From Flavobacterium okayamense (lineage in GTDB: Bacteria > Bacteroidota > Bacteroidia > Flavobacteriales > Flavobacteriaceae): a DNA stretch of 64,000 bases. Position 1 is the stretch's first letter. Each line of letters starts with the position of its first letter. The DNA lies in NCBI RefSeq assembly GCF_019702945.1, contig NZ_AP024749.1, forward strand, positions 496,001 through 560,000, written 5' to 3'. Shown one piece after another: positions 10,401-17,889 of this stretch. The notes under the pieces are model-generated. The model made no database searches. It saw only the letters and a program-made list of their open reading frames with translations, and was not told the DNA's origin. Both the position numbers and the translations under genes were made by a program.

Positions 10401-10546
10401 CGTTGCCAACTTTGAACAGTACCAATTCCGTTGTCAAACTCAACCCATCCTGTCGGTGGAAAGGTGGGGTTTTCAAAATCTTCTGCCAATTGAGAAAATC
10501 CTAAAAACGAGAAAAACAACATAATTAGAAGTAAAAATTTTTTCAT
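4484..10546 (-). CDS. Giant multidomain adhesin with T9SS type B (gliding motility-associated) sorting domain
   Basis: 2020 residues. Signal peptide 1-18; choice-of-anchor-J/cleaved-adhesin-like domain (about 20-185, EDFENPTFPPTGW); fibronectin III modules (about 187-275, 390-490 and 615-710); a Cys-containing module with DSFGDGWNGA (about 280-385); a CUB domain (about 493-612, YCGGDIFTDSG and WDGLYVFDGPD); further Ig-like/PKD-like repeats; a lamin-tail domain (about 1487-1610, FISEITDAQPG and YVEIYNGTGSDVDLSNY); and a C-terminal type B sorting domain (about 1939-2020, PRGISPNGDDKNDEWDL to the TGTYFYVLEF block). It should be exported by the T9SS and displayed on the surface for adhesion or gliding. 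First gene of the adhesin-SprF-OmpA operon. Confidence 0.92.
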   Translation of the reverse strand: MKKFLLLIMLFFSFLGFSQLAEDFENPTFPPTGWVEFDNGIGTVQSWQRTTISSLTYNASLGSAYVIRENVTDGTFAEDWLVTPQVLVPTDGQLRFQTRKAVGTNNGTQYTVRIATVSQTNPADFTVLQTWDDSNINTNQTAPFYEQKVIDLSAYTGQNVYLAFVMTNDNGNRWLVDNVYVDQRCLESTNLFVTSVNDTSVDLNWDNPSGATQWEIEWGPTGFTPGTGTLVTPVNTNPFNLGGLVAATTYDFYVRPICPNDNYGIWAGPETFTTAVCAITQQCDFDFVMTDSFGDGWNGASMTISQFGVPVATIGSTFTGGSGPITVTVPLCSSQPFDLVWTTGGTFPNEVGVSIVDPLGATIFTMPSGSGSQAGTTIFSGVAACTPPTCPQPSNVLISGVNTSSGTITWSDNTGGVAVPATQWQVIIQPAGSGYPPSGAEIINTTVSSTSYSFSGLNSDTQYEVFISAICDASGTPDPSFYEGPTLFTTSKNYCGGDIFTDSGGAGANYSNGEDITWTICPDTPGDAVTVFFNTFNTEANWDGLYVFDGPDITAPQIASGNGAGNVPGGVPGSFWGTTIPGPFVSTHPSGCLTFRFRSDGSVNNPGWTANVVCGPPPTCSMPTGLSVSSITSDGATLSWTDTNTPPATGWQIAVQPAGSGYPPTASTILFNATTNPFTVTGLNPNSTYEFYVLSDCGAADGVSYWGGPFSFNTLFPGCGGSAPASDVCVDATPVCSLDGYCGNTSGTYTDASWPALDTAFCGSIENNSFLTFEAASTSISMNVEVGNCTNGSGIQFMIFSGSCGGAVTSIGCNSPMNPGTNALTFNGLVPGQTYFLMIDGFAGAICDYSVTVTSGGSFTTDVTITQEDQTICIDDTLTIDVTGGNGVYNWDPATGLDTTTGPSVVFTPPAPGVYIINVQTTDTNSLCATADFIEVTVLDNTTPSFSNPGPLCSGSPNVTLDTTDSNGITGSWTLGGNPVTEVDASTAGVYDYIFTPDPVAFPCSPAITMQVEILSTCTFNAFASAVYVDNCETTDPGEYFNTTGSSTNAFGAATNSFSGNDFGTYVQNSGNFMLQGAAIKTFKNATSNVCGANMYYRVYEVSSVPSAFTAIPLTFLEDCGAGTFTSGAPCVPGDQIWGNSSQAIDLTTFVPGDYILEVYYDVNGDNDAPNQCDDTILVNNGGNNFISNFTIQSAITFTQTNEECGSSNGTIIVSGFNPGDVYTLTYNDDTIPVGPVDYQADFNGQIIITGLDAGTYDNFDFVINGCSIFEATPIIITDFSPSITNVTNNSPICFGNDAVFVIEGTPNFDVDYTINGTPMPAVTLDASGFATVTVTNPAPGTVDLALLNIYNSVCNIVVNNTSSVIVNPLPTATISAPSTFACIGSDAVFTITGTPGAIVSFTGAPGSPITLDATGSYTLNVTSNVDVQVTLVDVTNPTTGCVNTILGEVANVAIVVVPVPTANITQPTCSVTTGTVEVTSPLISQVNFPGDLFISEITDAQPGSLTYVEIYNGTGSDVDLSNYKIRVTTNGTTLSCDLPLSGVLVNDDVLVVKLSSSADEGGIVADLAFTTCTGVNNNDRIALSNLSNVDIDVWGTPDGSVFTPASGIGYNYQRITTGTTLPSTTWNPADWTATDWGNPTATTGDYSDVGFYTLYAANYEYTLSDGTTSTTQTTTTYTGVVPGTYTLVVHDTATGCYSEALDIVINPVIFNDPITTISYNTPVCEGSANLLPDTTTPGFTTGGEYTATPVGLVIDSVTGEINVVASTPGVYTVTYLVLADNSICLNAGSSTFEVTITAGTPATFNNITLCQGDINNSLPMNSLEGFTGTWDAVNIDTSIIGSQVYTFTPDPGQCATVGTLDVEIIAKDIVTFNSVEACLGSIVDFPTISVEGYTLSGTWSPSVVTTTSVGPFDYIFTPDDVCYAQAVFQVDTKVCEIPRGISPNGDDKNDEWDLTGFNVKKAEIFNRYGRKVYSKTNYLDEWHGQSDSGSELPTGTYFYVLEFNDQPSKTGWVYINRQE

Positions 10547-10585
10547 CAGTGTTGTTATTAATAAGTTATGGTTTGATTAATTTTT

Positions 10586-10593
10586 CAAAGATA
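10586..10593 (-). promoter_or_regulatory. -7 element of the adhesin operon
   Basis: On the minus strand this reads TATCTTTG, a full match to TAnnTTTG, 39 bases upstream of the adhesin ATG. A CAA (TTG on the minus strand) is 25 bp further upstream, slightly beyond the usual spacer. Confidence 0.5.
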
Positions 10594-10658
10594 ATAATTT
10601 AATTTGCTAGACATACATCAATCGTTCAATTGTAACATTTCTCCGACAAAATGTTATT

Positions 10659-10687
10659 TTTGACTTTACAAATAATTATTACATTTG
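10659..10687 (+). promoter_or_regulatory. Canonical Bacteroidota promoter of lpxH
   Basis: TTTG (10659-10662), a 17-bp spacer and TACATTTG (10680-10687) give an exact TTTG-N17-TAnnTTTG promoter. Transcription should begin near 10693, leaving a leader of about 25 bases before the TTG start of lpxH. Confidence 0.75.
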
Positions 10688-10717
10688 TAACAACAAATAA
10701 TTTTAATAAAATTCCTT

Positions 10718-11458
10718 TTGAAAATATATTTTGCCTCTGACCAACATTTTGGTGCTCCAACTTCAGAATTGAGTTTTCCTCGGGAGCAAAAATTCGTTCA
10801 ATGGTTGGATGAAATTAAAAAAGATGCAGATGTAATCTTTCTATTAGGGGATTTATTTGATTTTTGGTTTGAATACAAAACAGTTGTACCTAAAGGTTTT
10901 GTTAGAGTACTTGGAAAATTAGCTGAAATAAGGGATTCTGGAACTCCAATCTATTTTTTTGTGGGCAATCATGATTTGTGGATGCACGATTATTTTGAAA
11001 AGGAATTGAATATTCCTGTTTATCACGATAACAAAGAATTTACTTTTAATGGCAAAACATTCTTAATTGGCCATGGAGACGGAAAAGGCCCCGGCGACAA
11101 AGGCTACAAAAGAATGAAAAAAGTCTTTACCAATCCTTTTTCAAAATGCTTGTTCCGATGGTTACATCCCGATTTAGGTGTTAAATTAGCACAATATCTT
11201 TCTGTTAAAAATAAATTGATTTCTGGTGAAGAAGATGTTAAATTTTTAGGGGAAGAAAATGAATGGCTAGTTCAATATGCAAAACGAAAATTAGAAACTA
11301 AGCATTATGATTATTTTGTTTTTGGTCATAGACATTTACCTATGATTATTGATGTTTCTGAGAAATCAAAATATGTAAATCTTGGCGATTGGATTGGCTA
11401 TTTTACTTACGGAGTTTTCGATGGTGAAAAATTCGAGTTAAAAGAATTCAAAGATTAA
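10718..11458 (+). CDS. lpxH: UDP-2,3-diacylglucosamine diphosphatase (LpxH), lipid A synthesis
   Basis: 246 residues, calcineurin-like metallophosphoesterase that hydrolyses UDP-2,3-diacylglucosamine to lipid X at the inner membrane. Metal ligands visible: Asp8 and His10 (ASDQHFG), Asp45 (LLGDLFDFW), Asn84-His85 (VGNHDLW), His119 (IGHGDG), His204 and His206 (FGHRH). Length matches the family. The start is TTG: an in-frame TAA lies at 10688-10690, there is no upstream ATG, and the first metal motif sits only eight residues in, so this non-ATG start is well supported. The end overlaps the convergent MFS gene by four bases. Confidence 0.93.
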   Translation: MKIYFASDQHFGAPTSELSFPREQKFVQWLDEIKKDADVIFLLGDLFDFWFEYKTVVPKGFVRVLGKLAEIRDSGTPIYFFVGNHDLWMHDYFEKELNIPVYHDNKEFTFNGKTFLIGHGDGKGPGDKGYKRMKKVFTNPFSKCLFRWLHPDLGVKLAQYLSVKNKLISGEEDVKFLGEENEWLVQYAKRKLETKHYDYFVFGHRHLPMIIDVSEKSKYVNLGDWIGYFTYGVFDGEKFELKEFKD

Positions 11459-12723
11459 TCCTCTTTACTTAATTCTTCCAAATCTTTTTCTAAATCTAAT
11501 TGTCTAAACGAAGGCGAAACAATAGCAGTTCCAAAAACTGTTGCAATAGTCATACAACCACCAAAAACAACTGCCGGAACAACTCCCATCAATTTTGCCG
11601 TCAATCCGCTTTCAAAAGCGCCTAATTCATTAGAAGACCCAACAAATATTGAATTAACGGATGAAACGCGACCTCGCATATTATCTGGTGTGTGCAATTG
11701 CAATATAGTGCTTCTAATAACAACTGATACACCATCGGCTACACCACTTAAAAATAGTGCAACTACTGAAACCCAAAAAATGGTTGACAATCCGAAAACA
11801 ATTATACATGCTCCAAATATAAAGATGGCTATTAAAAGTTTTTTTCCAGCGTTTCTTGTTAAAGAAATATGAGCTGCGGCTAGCATAGTTATTATTGAAC
11901 CAACTGCTGGTGCAGCACGTAAAATTCCAAAACCTTCTGAACCTACTTTTAAAATATCTTGAGCAAAAATTGGTAATAAAGCAACAGCACCACCAAATAA
12001 AACCGCAAACATATCTAAAGATATAGCTCCTAAAATTGTTTTATTATTGAAAACAAATTTTACACCTTCTTTTAAACTTTGCATTATTGGCTCACCAATC
12101 TTAGGGTTTAAAATTGGCTTCTTTTCTATTTTAATTAACCAAAGTAATGCTATTAACGTACAAGCAAATACAAAACACATAGACCAGTGTACGCCAATCC
12201 AACTGATTAAAAATCCAGCCGAGGCAGGACCAAACATGGATGCTAATTGCCACGTTGAACTACTCCAAGTGGCTGCGTTAGGATAATCTTTCTTTGGCAC
12301 AATTAGGGCTAATAATGAAAAGACAGTTGGACTAATGAATGATCGTACAATTCCACCCAGAAAAACCAATCCATAAATAGTAAAAAGAATTGTATTTTTA
12401 GACAATGAAGCAACTAAACTTGGCACAGTAATTAGAAACAAACCTAAACTAATTACTGAAAAACCTAACATAATTTTTAACAGCAAGCCTTTCTTTTCAT
12501 TTTGATCCACAATATGTCCTGCAAAAAGCGACATTGCAACTGCTGGAATAATTTCCATTAAGCCAATAATCCCTAATGAAAGTGGATTTTTAGTTAAACT
12601 ATACACTTCCCATTCGATGATTACAAATTGCATTGACCAAGCGAAAACTAATGCGAATCGCATAGCAAGAAAAAAACGAAATTCTTTAAAACGAAGTGCT
12701 GCGTAAGGATCTTTCTTAGTCAT
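11455..12723 (-). CDS. MFS transporter (EntS/DHA3-like drug or siderophore exporter)
   Basis: 422 residues with about 12 membrane segments. The opening KDPYAALRFKEFRFFLAMRF, the GHIVDQNEKKGLLL loop after TM2 and the DNMRGRVSSVNSIFVGSSN loop place it in the MFS_3 (DHA3) exporter group with EntS-like proteins. Substrate cannot be read from sequence. Its start overlaps the recJ stop by eight bases on the same strand, so it is probably translated from the recJ mRNA. Ends convergent with lpxH. Confidence 0.85.
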   Translation of the reverse strand: MTKKDPYAALRFKEFRFFLAMRFALVFAWSMQFVIIEWEVYSLTKNPLSLGIIGLMEIIPAVAMSLFAGHIVDQNEKKGLLLKIMLGFSVISLGLFLITVPSLVASLSKNTILFTIYGLVFLGGIVRSFISPTVFSLLALIVPKKDYPNAATWSSSTWQLASMFGPASAGFLISWIGVHWSMCFVFACTLIALLWLIKIEKKPILNPKIGEPIMQSLKEGVKFVFNNKTILGAISLDMFAVLFGGAVALLPIFAQDILKVGSEGFGILRAAPAVGSIITMLAAAHISLTRNAGKKLLIAIFIFGACIIVFGLSTIFWVSVVALFLSGVADGVSVVIRSTILQLHTPDNMRGRVSSVNSIFVGSSNELGAFESGLTAKLMGVVPAVVFGGCMTIATVFGTAIVSPSFRQLDLEKDLEELSKED

Positions 12724-14416
12724 TCAAAGATTTAATGTCACGTAATTGCAATTGCAAAGTTACAACATCTCGCCATTCATTTTCTTCAATTGAAACGATA
12801 GCATCAAATTTTGAGAAATTTTTAACTATGTCTATTTTATTTCCTAAACCAAAACCAATTGCACCAAAAGAATCCGAATCATTTTGCTTTACATACGCTT
12901 TTAGATGTTCTCCCTCTGAACCTAAGGTTTTAGCATAACCAGAATCAGTTAAATCTTTTACTAAAAAAAGCGGTGTCATATTTTGTGGACCATATGGCTC
13001 AAATTGTTTTAAAATTCGAACTAATTTCGGATTAATGTCGGTTAATTGAATTTCTGCATCGAATTCTATCTCTGGAGTTTGCAAATCGGGATGCAAAGTT
13101 TGTTGGACTACTTCTTCAAAAGCTTGTTTGAAATTTTGATAATTTTCTTCCAAAAGTGTCATTCCAGCCGCATACATATGTCCGCCAAATTGTTCCAAAT
13201 GTTCTGAACACGCTTCTAAGGCATTATAAATATCAAAATCTTTTACCGATCGAGCCGAAGCTGACAATTTATCGCCACTTTTTGTAAAAACAATCGTTGG
13301 ACGATAATAATTTTCAACTAAGCGAGAAGCTACAATTCCAATTACGCCTTTGTGCCAATTTTCATTATAAACTACAGTTGAAAAAGACTTTTCTTCTTGA
13401 TTTTCTTGTATTTGAAGTAAGGCTTCTTTAGTGATTTGTTTATCCAAATCTTTCCTGTCCGAATTGAATTGTTCAATTTCTTTCGCCACTTCTTCCGCTT
13501 GTTCCAAATTAAATTCGGTTAACAAGCGAACCGCATAATCACCATGATGAATTCTTCCCGCCGCATTAATTCGTGGTGCAACAGTAAAAACAACATCAGT
13601 AATCGTTAATTCCTTCTTTTTTACATTTTGGATGAGTGCTTTTATTCCTGCTCTTGGATTTGAATTGATAACTTCTAAACCAAATTTTGCCAACACTCTA
13701 TTTTCTCCAGTAATTGGAACTATATCCGCAGCAATTGCTGTTGCTACTAAATCTAAATACGGAACTAAATTTTCAATAGTTTGATTTCTATTTTTCCCTA
13801 ACGCTTGAATCAGTTTGAATCCGACACCACAACCGCATAATTCATCATAAGGATAGGAACAATCTTCTCTTTTTGGATCTAAAATAGCTACAGCATCGGG
13901 TAAAAATTCTCCTGGACGATGGTGATCACAAATGATAAAATCGATTCCTTTTTCCTTCGCATACTTTACATGGTCAATCGATTTAATTCCGCAATCTAAA
14001 GCAATGATTAGCGAAAATCCATTGTCGTCAGCAAAATCAATCCCTTTGTAGGAAACTCCGTAACCTTCAGCATATCTATCCGGAATATATGTTGCAATAT
14101 TTGGTGTAATGGTTTTTAAATAAGAAGAAACAAGTGAAACAGCAGTGGTTCCGTCGACATCATAATCACCAAAAACTAAAATTCGTTCGTTATTGGTAAT
14201 TGCCAATTCGATACGATTTACCGCTTTATCCATATCCATCATCAAATACGGATCGTATAAATCTTCTAAGGTAGGACGGAAAAATTGTTTAGCTTGTTCA
14301 AAGGTTTCAATTCCTCTTTGAACTAATAAAGTAGCGACGATTTCATCTACTTGAAGTGCATTTTGTAAGGCTTGTACTTTTTCTTTTTGAGGCTTCGATT
14401 TTAAATTCCAACGCAT
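12716..14416 (-). CDS. recJ: Single-stranded-DNA-specific exonuclease RecJ
   Basis: 566 residues, full length for the family. 5'-3' ssDNA exonuclease acting in recombination repair and mismatch repair. DHH-family motifs: motif I FGDYDVDGT with Asp84, Asp86 and Asp88; motif III CDHHRPGE with Asp164, His165 and His166; the DHHA1 domain carries the GGHMYAAGMTL motif near 420; an OB-like RecJ C-terminal domain follows. Start MRWNLKSKPQ is typical. A -7 element lies at 14469-14476. Overlaps the MFS gene downstream by eight bases. Confidence 0.95.
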   Translation of the reverse strand: MRWNLKSKPQKEKVQALQNALQVDEIVATLLVQRGIETFEQAKQFFRPTLEDLYDPYLMMDMDKAVNRIELAITNNERILVFGDYDVDGTTAVSLVSSYLKTITPNIATYIPDRYAEGYGVSYKGIDFADDNGFSLIIALDCGIKSIDHVKYAKEKGIDFIICDHHRPGEFLPDAVAILDPKREDCSYPYDELCGCGVGFKLIQALGKNRNQTIENLVPYLDLVATAIAADIVPITGENRVLAKFGLEVINSNPRAGIKALIQNVKKKELTITDVVFTVAPRINAAGRIHHGDYAVRLLTEFNLEQAEEVAKEIEQFNSDRKDLDKQITKEALLQIQENQEEKSFSTVVYNENWHKGVIGIVASRLVENYYRPTIVFTKSGDKLSASARSVKDFDIYNALEACSEHLEQFGGHMYAAGMTLLEENYQNFKQAFEEVVQQTLHPDLQTPEIEFDAEIQLTDINPKLVRILKQFEPYGPQNMTPLFLVKDLTDSGYAKTLGSEGEHLKAYVKQNDSDSFGAIGFGLGNKIDIVKNFSKFDAIVSIEENEWRDVVTLQLQLRDIKSLND

Positions 14417-14468
14417 AATTAATTACGAATTATGATTTTACAATATTTTATTTTGGCTTATACAAATG

Positions 14469-14476
14469 CAAATGTA
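14469..14476 (-). promoter_or_regulatory. -7 element of recJ
   Basis: Reads TACATTTG on the minus strand (TAnnTTTG), about 52 bases before the recJ ATG. No clear -33 TTG at 17-23 bp. Confidence 0.45.
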
Positions 14477-14528
14477 TATAGAAAAACTTTAAATTGATTA
14501 ATCTTTTTAACCTTCAGTCTAATTTAGT

Positions 14529-14536
14529 TACTTTTG
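14529..14536 (+). promoter_or_regulatory. -7 element of ade
   Basis: TACTTTTG, a full TAnnTTTG match, 19 bases before the ade ATG, giving a short leader. No -33 TTG at the usual distance. Confidence 0.5.
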
Positions 14537-14555
14537 AATTTACAAATTCAAGAAA

Positions 14556-16178
14556 ATGCAAATTCAAGGACAAATTGTTGACATACAAAATAAACGAATT
14601 TTTTCAGGTGAAATTACTGTTGAAAACGGTAAAATAAAATCGATTATAGAAAAGGAACATGATGTACATCATTACATCATGCCTGGTTTTATTGATGCGC
14701 ACATTCACATTGAAAGTTCGATGTTAGTCCCTTCTGAATTTGCAAAATTGGCGGTTTTACACGGAACAGTTGGAACGATTTCCGATCCACATGAAATTGC
14801 GAATGTTTTAGGAAAAGACGGTGTGTATTACATGATTGAAAACAGTAAAAAAGTGCCGTTGAAATTTCATTTTGGAGCGCCTTCGTGTGTACCGGCAACT
14901 TCTTTTGAAACAGCAGGAGCTGTTATCGATTCTGAAGGAATTAAAGAACTTTTGGCTACGCCAGATATTCACTATTTAGCGGAAATGATGAATTATCCTG
15001 GTGTTTTGTTTGACGATGAAGAAGTAATGAAGAAAATTGCTTGGGCTAAACATTTTAACAAACCTATTGACGGTCACGCCCCTGGTTTAAGAGGCGATGC
15101 GGTGAAAAAATATATTTCTGCTGGAATTACAACCGATCATGAGTGTTTTACTTATGAAGAAGCAGCCGAAAAATTATCTTTAGGCATGAAAGTCATCATT
15201 CGTGAAGGTAGTGCTGCAAAGAATTTTGAAGCCTTAATTGATTTATTGCCTGAACATTTTGAAAATATGATGTTTTGTTCGGATGATAAGCATCCTGATG
15301 ATTTAATTATTAGTCATATTAACACGCTTTGTGCTCGAGCGGTTGCCAAAGGAATGGATGTTTTTAAAGTGTTGCAAGCCGCTTGTATCAATCCGGTACA
15401 TCATTATAATATGAATGTTGGAATTTTACACGAAGGCGATTTTGCCGATTTTATTATTGTAGAAGATTTAGTCGATTTTAAAGTCCAACAAACGTACATT
15501 AATGGTGAATTAGTTGCCGAAAATGGGTTTTCAAAAGTTACACAAGTTGACTTTGAAACACCAAATAATTTCAACACTTCTTTCAAGAATACTGAAGATT
15601 TTGAAGTTAAAAGCTCAGCTTCTAAAATTAGAGTAATTGAAGCTTTAGAAGGACAATTGATTACGAATGAAATTCATCACACATCTTTAGTTCAAGATGG
15701 AAATTTGGTTTCCAATACTAATGATGATATTTTAAAAATGACGGTTGTGAATCGCTATCAAGAGGCACAACCTGCAATTGCTTTTATTAAAAATTTCGGA
15801 TTAAAAAAAGGCGCCATTGCGAGTTCAGTAGCGCACGATTGTCATAATATTGTTGCGGTTGGGACTTCGGATGAAGAAATTTGCAAAGCAGTTAATTTAT
15901 TAATCGAAAACAAAGGAGGCGTTTGTGCCGTAAATGGTGCCGAACAAAAAGTTTTACCCCTTCCTGTAGCAGGAATTATGAGTGATAAAGACGGCTGGAC
16001 TGCTGGAAAATTGTATCAAGAAATAGATGAAATGGCAAAAGAACTAGGAAGCAATTTAAAAGCGCCATTTATGACACTTTCGTTTATGGCTTTATTAGTA
16101 ATTCCCGATTTAAAACTTTCTGATAAAGGATTGTTTAGTGGGAATACTTTTTCTTTTGTAGATTTAGAAATGGAATAA
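14556..16178 (+). CDS. ade: Adenine deaminase (amidohydrolase family)
   Basis: 540 residues, slightly shorter than the E. coli enzyme. Deaminates adenine to hypoxanthine for purine salvage. Amidohydrolase metal motif [12 protein letters not shown] near 44-55 with the His-x-His pair, the family-specific THGTVG-like block ([17 protein letters not shown]), IDGHAPGL with the metal His, [11 protein letters not shown] with the catalytic Asp pair, and the C-terminal adenine-deaminase domain with [14 protein letters not shown]. Own promoter; a small lipoprotein-like gene begins at the base directly after the stop. Confidence 0.95.
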   Translation: MQIQGQIVDIQNKRIFSGEITVENGKIKSIIEKEHDVHHYIMPGFIDAHIHIESSMLVPSEFAKLAVLHGTVGTISDPHEIANVLGKDGVYYMIENSKKVPLKFHFGAPSCVPATSFETAGAVIDSEGIKELLATPDIHYLAEMMNYPGVLFDDEEVMKKIAWAKHFNKPIDGHAPGLRGDAVKKYISAGITTDHECFTYEEAAEKLSLGMKVIIREGSAAKNFEALIDLLPEHFENMMFCSDDKHPDDLIISHINTLCARAVAKGMDVFKVLQAACINPVHHYNMNVGILHEGDFADFIIVEDLVDFKVQQTYINGELVAENGFSKVTQVDFETPNNFNTSFKNTEDFEVKSSASKIRVIEALEGQLITNEIHHTSLVQDGNLVSNTNDDILKMTVVNRYQEAQPAIAFIKNFGLKKGAIASSVAHDCHNIVAVGTSDEEICKAVNLLIENKGGVCAVNGAEQKVLPLPVAGIMSDKDGWTAGKLYQEIDEMAKELGSNLKAPFMTLSFMALLVIPDLKLSDKGLFSGNTFSFVDLEME

Positions 16179-16628
16179 ATGAAAAAAATTTCTATTCTTA
16201 TTTTTTTGATTTTTGCCATCCTTTGCAACTGTAAATCGAGCAAAGAAAATATATATTATCTATTTCCTACTAAAATGAAAAAAATCACTTCTAAAGAAAT
16301 AGATACTTTCTATAATAAGACTTTTTATGTTCAAGGCAGCACTTTTGATGACAAAAATTTAAAAAAAATAAAATTCGATTCTATAAACTTTAAAAAAGAT
16401 GGAAGTATTTATTCTTTTAACAACAAAGTTGGGACTTGGAAAAAAGATAGAACAATTTATTTATCAAATTACAAAAGAAAGTTCTTTTTCAACCATATAT
16501 CAAATAATACTTTAAGAATTAATTCTAGATATTCTAGTAAAAAAGATACTCTTATAAAACAAATAAAAATTATATTGGTAAATAAAGAATTTAAAAAAGA
16601 TAGTGTAGCTACTTTTATTGACTTTTAA
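16179..16628 (+). CDS. Hypothetical secreted protein, possible lipoprotein
   Basis: 149 residues. The N terminus MKKISILIFLIFAILCNCKSSKE is a signal peptide with Cys16 and Cys18 near the expected cleavage region; the lipobox is imperfect. The mature part is very Lys- and Ile-rich with KKDGSIYSF and GTWKKDRTIYLSN, the pattern of a small beta-rich lipocalin-like or copy-repeat lipoprotein, but no domain is recognised. Begins directly after the ade stop codon with no gap, so likely expressed by coupling, although a functional link to adenine deaminase is not evident. Confidence 0.6.
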   Translation: MKKISILIFLIFAILCNCKSSKENIYYLFPTKMKKITSKEIDTFYNKTFYVQGSTFDDKNLKKIKFDSINFKKDGSIYSFNNKVGTWKKDRTIYLSNYKRKFFFNHISNNTLRINSRYSSKKDTLIKQIKIILVNKEFKKDSVATFIDF

Positions 16629-16651
16629 TAAAGTGAAGTATTTGTATTGTA

Positions 16652-17077
16652 CTATTCTTTATGAAATAAAACCTTAATGTCAATTTTCGCAAACTGACGG
16701 AACATTTCCATTACACCACAATATTTTTCTACTGATAAATCTACGGCGCGTTGCAATTTGGCTTCGTTTAAATTATTTCCGTAAAAATGATATTCTACAG
16801 TAACAGCGTCATACACTTTTGGATGTTCTTCGGTTAAATTGGCAATGGTTTCAATTTTGAAATCGGTTACTTCCAACTTCATTTTCTCGATTAAAGAAGC
16901 TACATCTAAACCGGAACAACCTGCTAAAGCTGACAACATCATCGCTTTTGGACGCAAACCAGCACCTTCGCCACCATGCTCTGCCGCAGCATTTATTAAA
17001 AATGTTTCTCCACTTGGGTTAGTAGATTCAAATTGCATTTTGCCTTTCCAAGTTGTGGTTACTTCGTGTGTTGCCAT
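16652..17077 (-). CDS. OsmC family peroxiredoxin-like protein
   Basis: 141 residues, full length. OsmC/Ohr-fold thiol peroxidase. Both conserved cysteines are present: Cys54 in LSALAGCSGLDV and Cys120 in VEKYCGVMEM. Flavobacterial members begin MATHEVTTTWKGKMQFES as here. Likely detoxifies organic hydroperoxides in the cytoplasm. Single-gene unit with a clear promoter at 17097-17125. Confidence 0.9.
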   Translation of the reverse strand: MATHEVTTTWKGKMQFESTNPSGETFLINAAAEHGGEGAGLRPKAMMLSALAGCSGLDVASLIEKMKLEVTDFKIETIANLTEEHPKVYDAVTVEYHFYGNNLNEAKLQRAVDLSVEKYCGVMEMFRQFAKIDIKVLFHKE

Positions 17078-17096
17078 GATATTTTTTAATTTTTTA

Positions 17097-17125
17097 CAAA
17101 TTTAATTGATAAAAATTGAAACAAA
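17097..17125 (-). promoter_or_regulatory. Canonical promoter of the OsmC gene
   Basis: On the minus strand TTTG (17122-17125), a 17-bp spacer, then TAAATTTG (17097-17104): exact TTTG-N17-TAnnTTTG, 19 bases before the ATG. Confidence 0.7.
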
Positions 17126-17185
17126 AATGATTGTTTCTGGTTTTAATTATAGTTAGTTAATTATTAATATAAAAAACAATTTAAA

Positions 17186-17428
17186 ATGGTAAAAATTATT
17201 GATAAAGTAAAATTACTTGAAGTAAACGAAGATGATTTGTTAAATGAAATTATAAATGAAAGTTTTATTGGTTTAAAGAAACTTTTAAAAGCTGAAATTT
17301 CAAAAATTGACTCTAACGGAATTATTATAATTGAAGGGACACCTGAAAATTATGATTTTAAAATAAAATCAGAAGATGAAAGTTCTATTTTCACTATAGA
17401 GACAATCATTAATAGATTGATTGATTAA
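17186..17428 (+). CDS. Hypothetical 80-aa acidic protein
   Basis: 80 residues, soluble, acidic, with alternating helix and strand (KVKLLEVNEDDLLNEI, then KIDSNGIIIIEGTP). No signal peptide, membrane segment or recognised domain. It stands alone between the OsmC gene (divergent) and the PLDc_N gene (convergent). Codon use resembles its neighbours. Called a gene because it is the only long frame in the gap and lacks a better competing frame. Confidence 0.5.
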   Translation: MVKIIDKVKLLEVNEDDLLNEIINESFIGLKKLLKAEISKIDSNGIIIIEGTPENYDFKIKSEDESSIFTIETIINRLID

Positions 17429-17457
17429 TGTTTTAATTAAAAGTGGATAGAGTAGTT

Positions 17458-17682
17458 CTATTCACTTTTATTCAATCTTTTCTTTCGTCCAATTAATAAA
17501 TACAAAAACGGTCCAAGAAATGGAACAAATAATAAAACTAAAATCCAAATCAATTTATCATTACCATTAAATGAATTTCTTAAAACATCAATTATACAAA
17601 ACACCCAAAAAACTAAGTTAATAAAAACAATAATTTGCCAAATCATTAATCCAATTGAAAAGTTATCAACTTGAAATTCCAT
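17458..17682 (-). CDS. PLDc_N-domain two-pass membrane protein
   Basis: 74 residues with two membrane segments (about 11-34 and 43-66). The pattern WVFCIIDVLRNSFNGNDKLIWIL...PFLGPFLYLLIGRKKR matches the phospholipase-D N-terminal-like (PLDc_N) mini domain found as a free-standing membrane protein in many Bacteroidota. Function unknown. Lies downstream of the 55-aa membrane protein and rsmI, probably in the same transcript. Confidence 0.75.
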   Translation of the reverse strand: MEFQVDNFSIGLMIWQIIVFINLVFWVFCIIDVLRNSFNGNDKLIWILVLLFVPFLGPFLYLLIGRKKRLNKSE

Positions 17683-17717
17683 GTATAAATAATTTTATTT
17701 TTTAATTAAATATTAAT

Positions 17718-17885
17718 TCAATCATTATAAAGTTTAACTGCTCCTACTATGCCAATTGAAAATATAACAACTCCAATTATTATTAAATATGACTTCATTT
17801 TCTCAAAGCCTAAGTTAATAAGTGCTATTCCAAGGAAAGTTGAAATTACAATTATCAAAAGTAGAATTATTGATTTTTTACTCAT
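17718..17885 (-). CDS. Small two-pass membrane protein (55 aa)
   Basis: Reading the minus strand from the ATG at 17885 gives 55 residues beginning MSKKSIILLLIIVIS and ending VGAVKLYND. Two hydrophobic segments (about 5-24 and 33-51) are separated by a short NLGFEKMKS loop; no cysteines or known motif. It starts four bases after the rsmI stop and ends 35 bases before the PLDc_N gene, so it fits into a minus-strand operon. The tight spacing and clean hydrophobic pattern support it as real. Confidence 0.5.
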   Translation of the reverse strand: MSKKSIILLLIIVISTFLGIALINLGFEKMKSYLIIIGVVIFSIGIVGAVKLYND

Positions 17886-17889
17886 CTAG

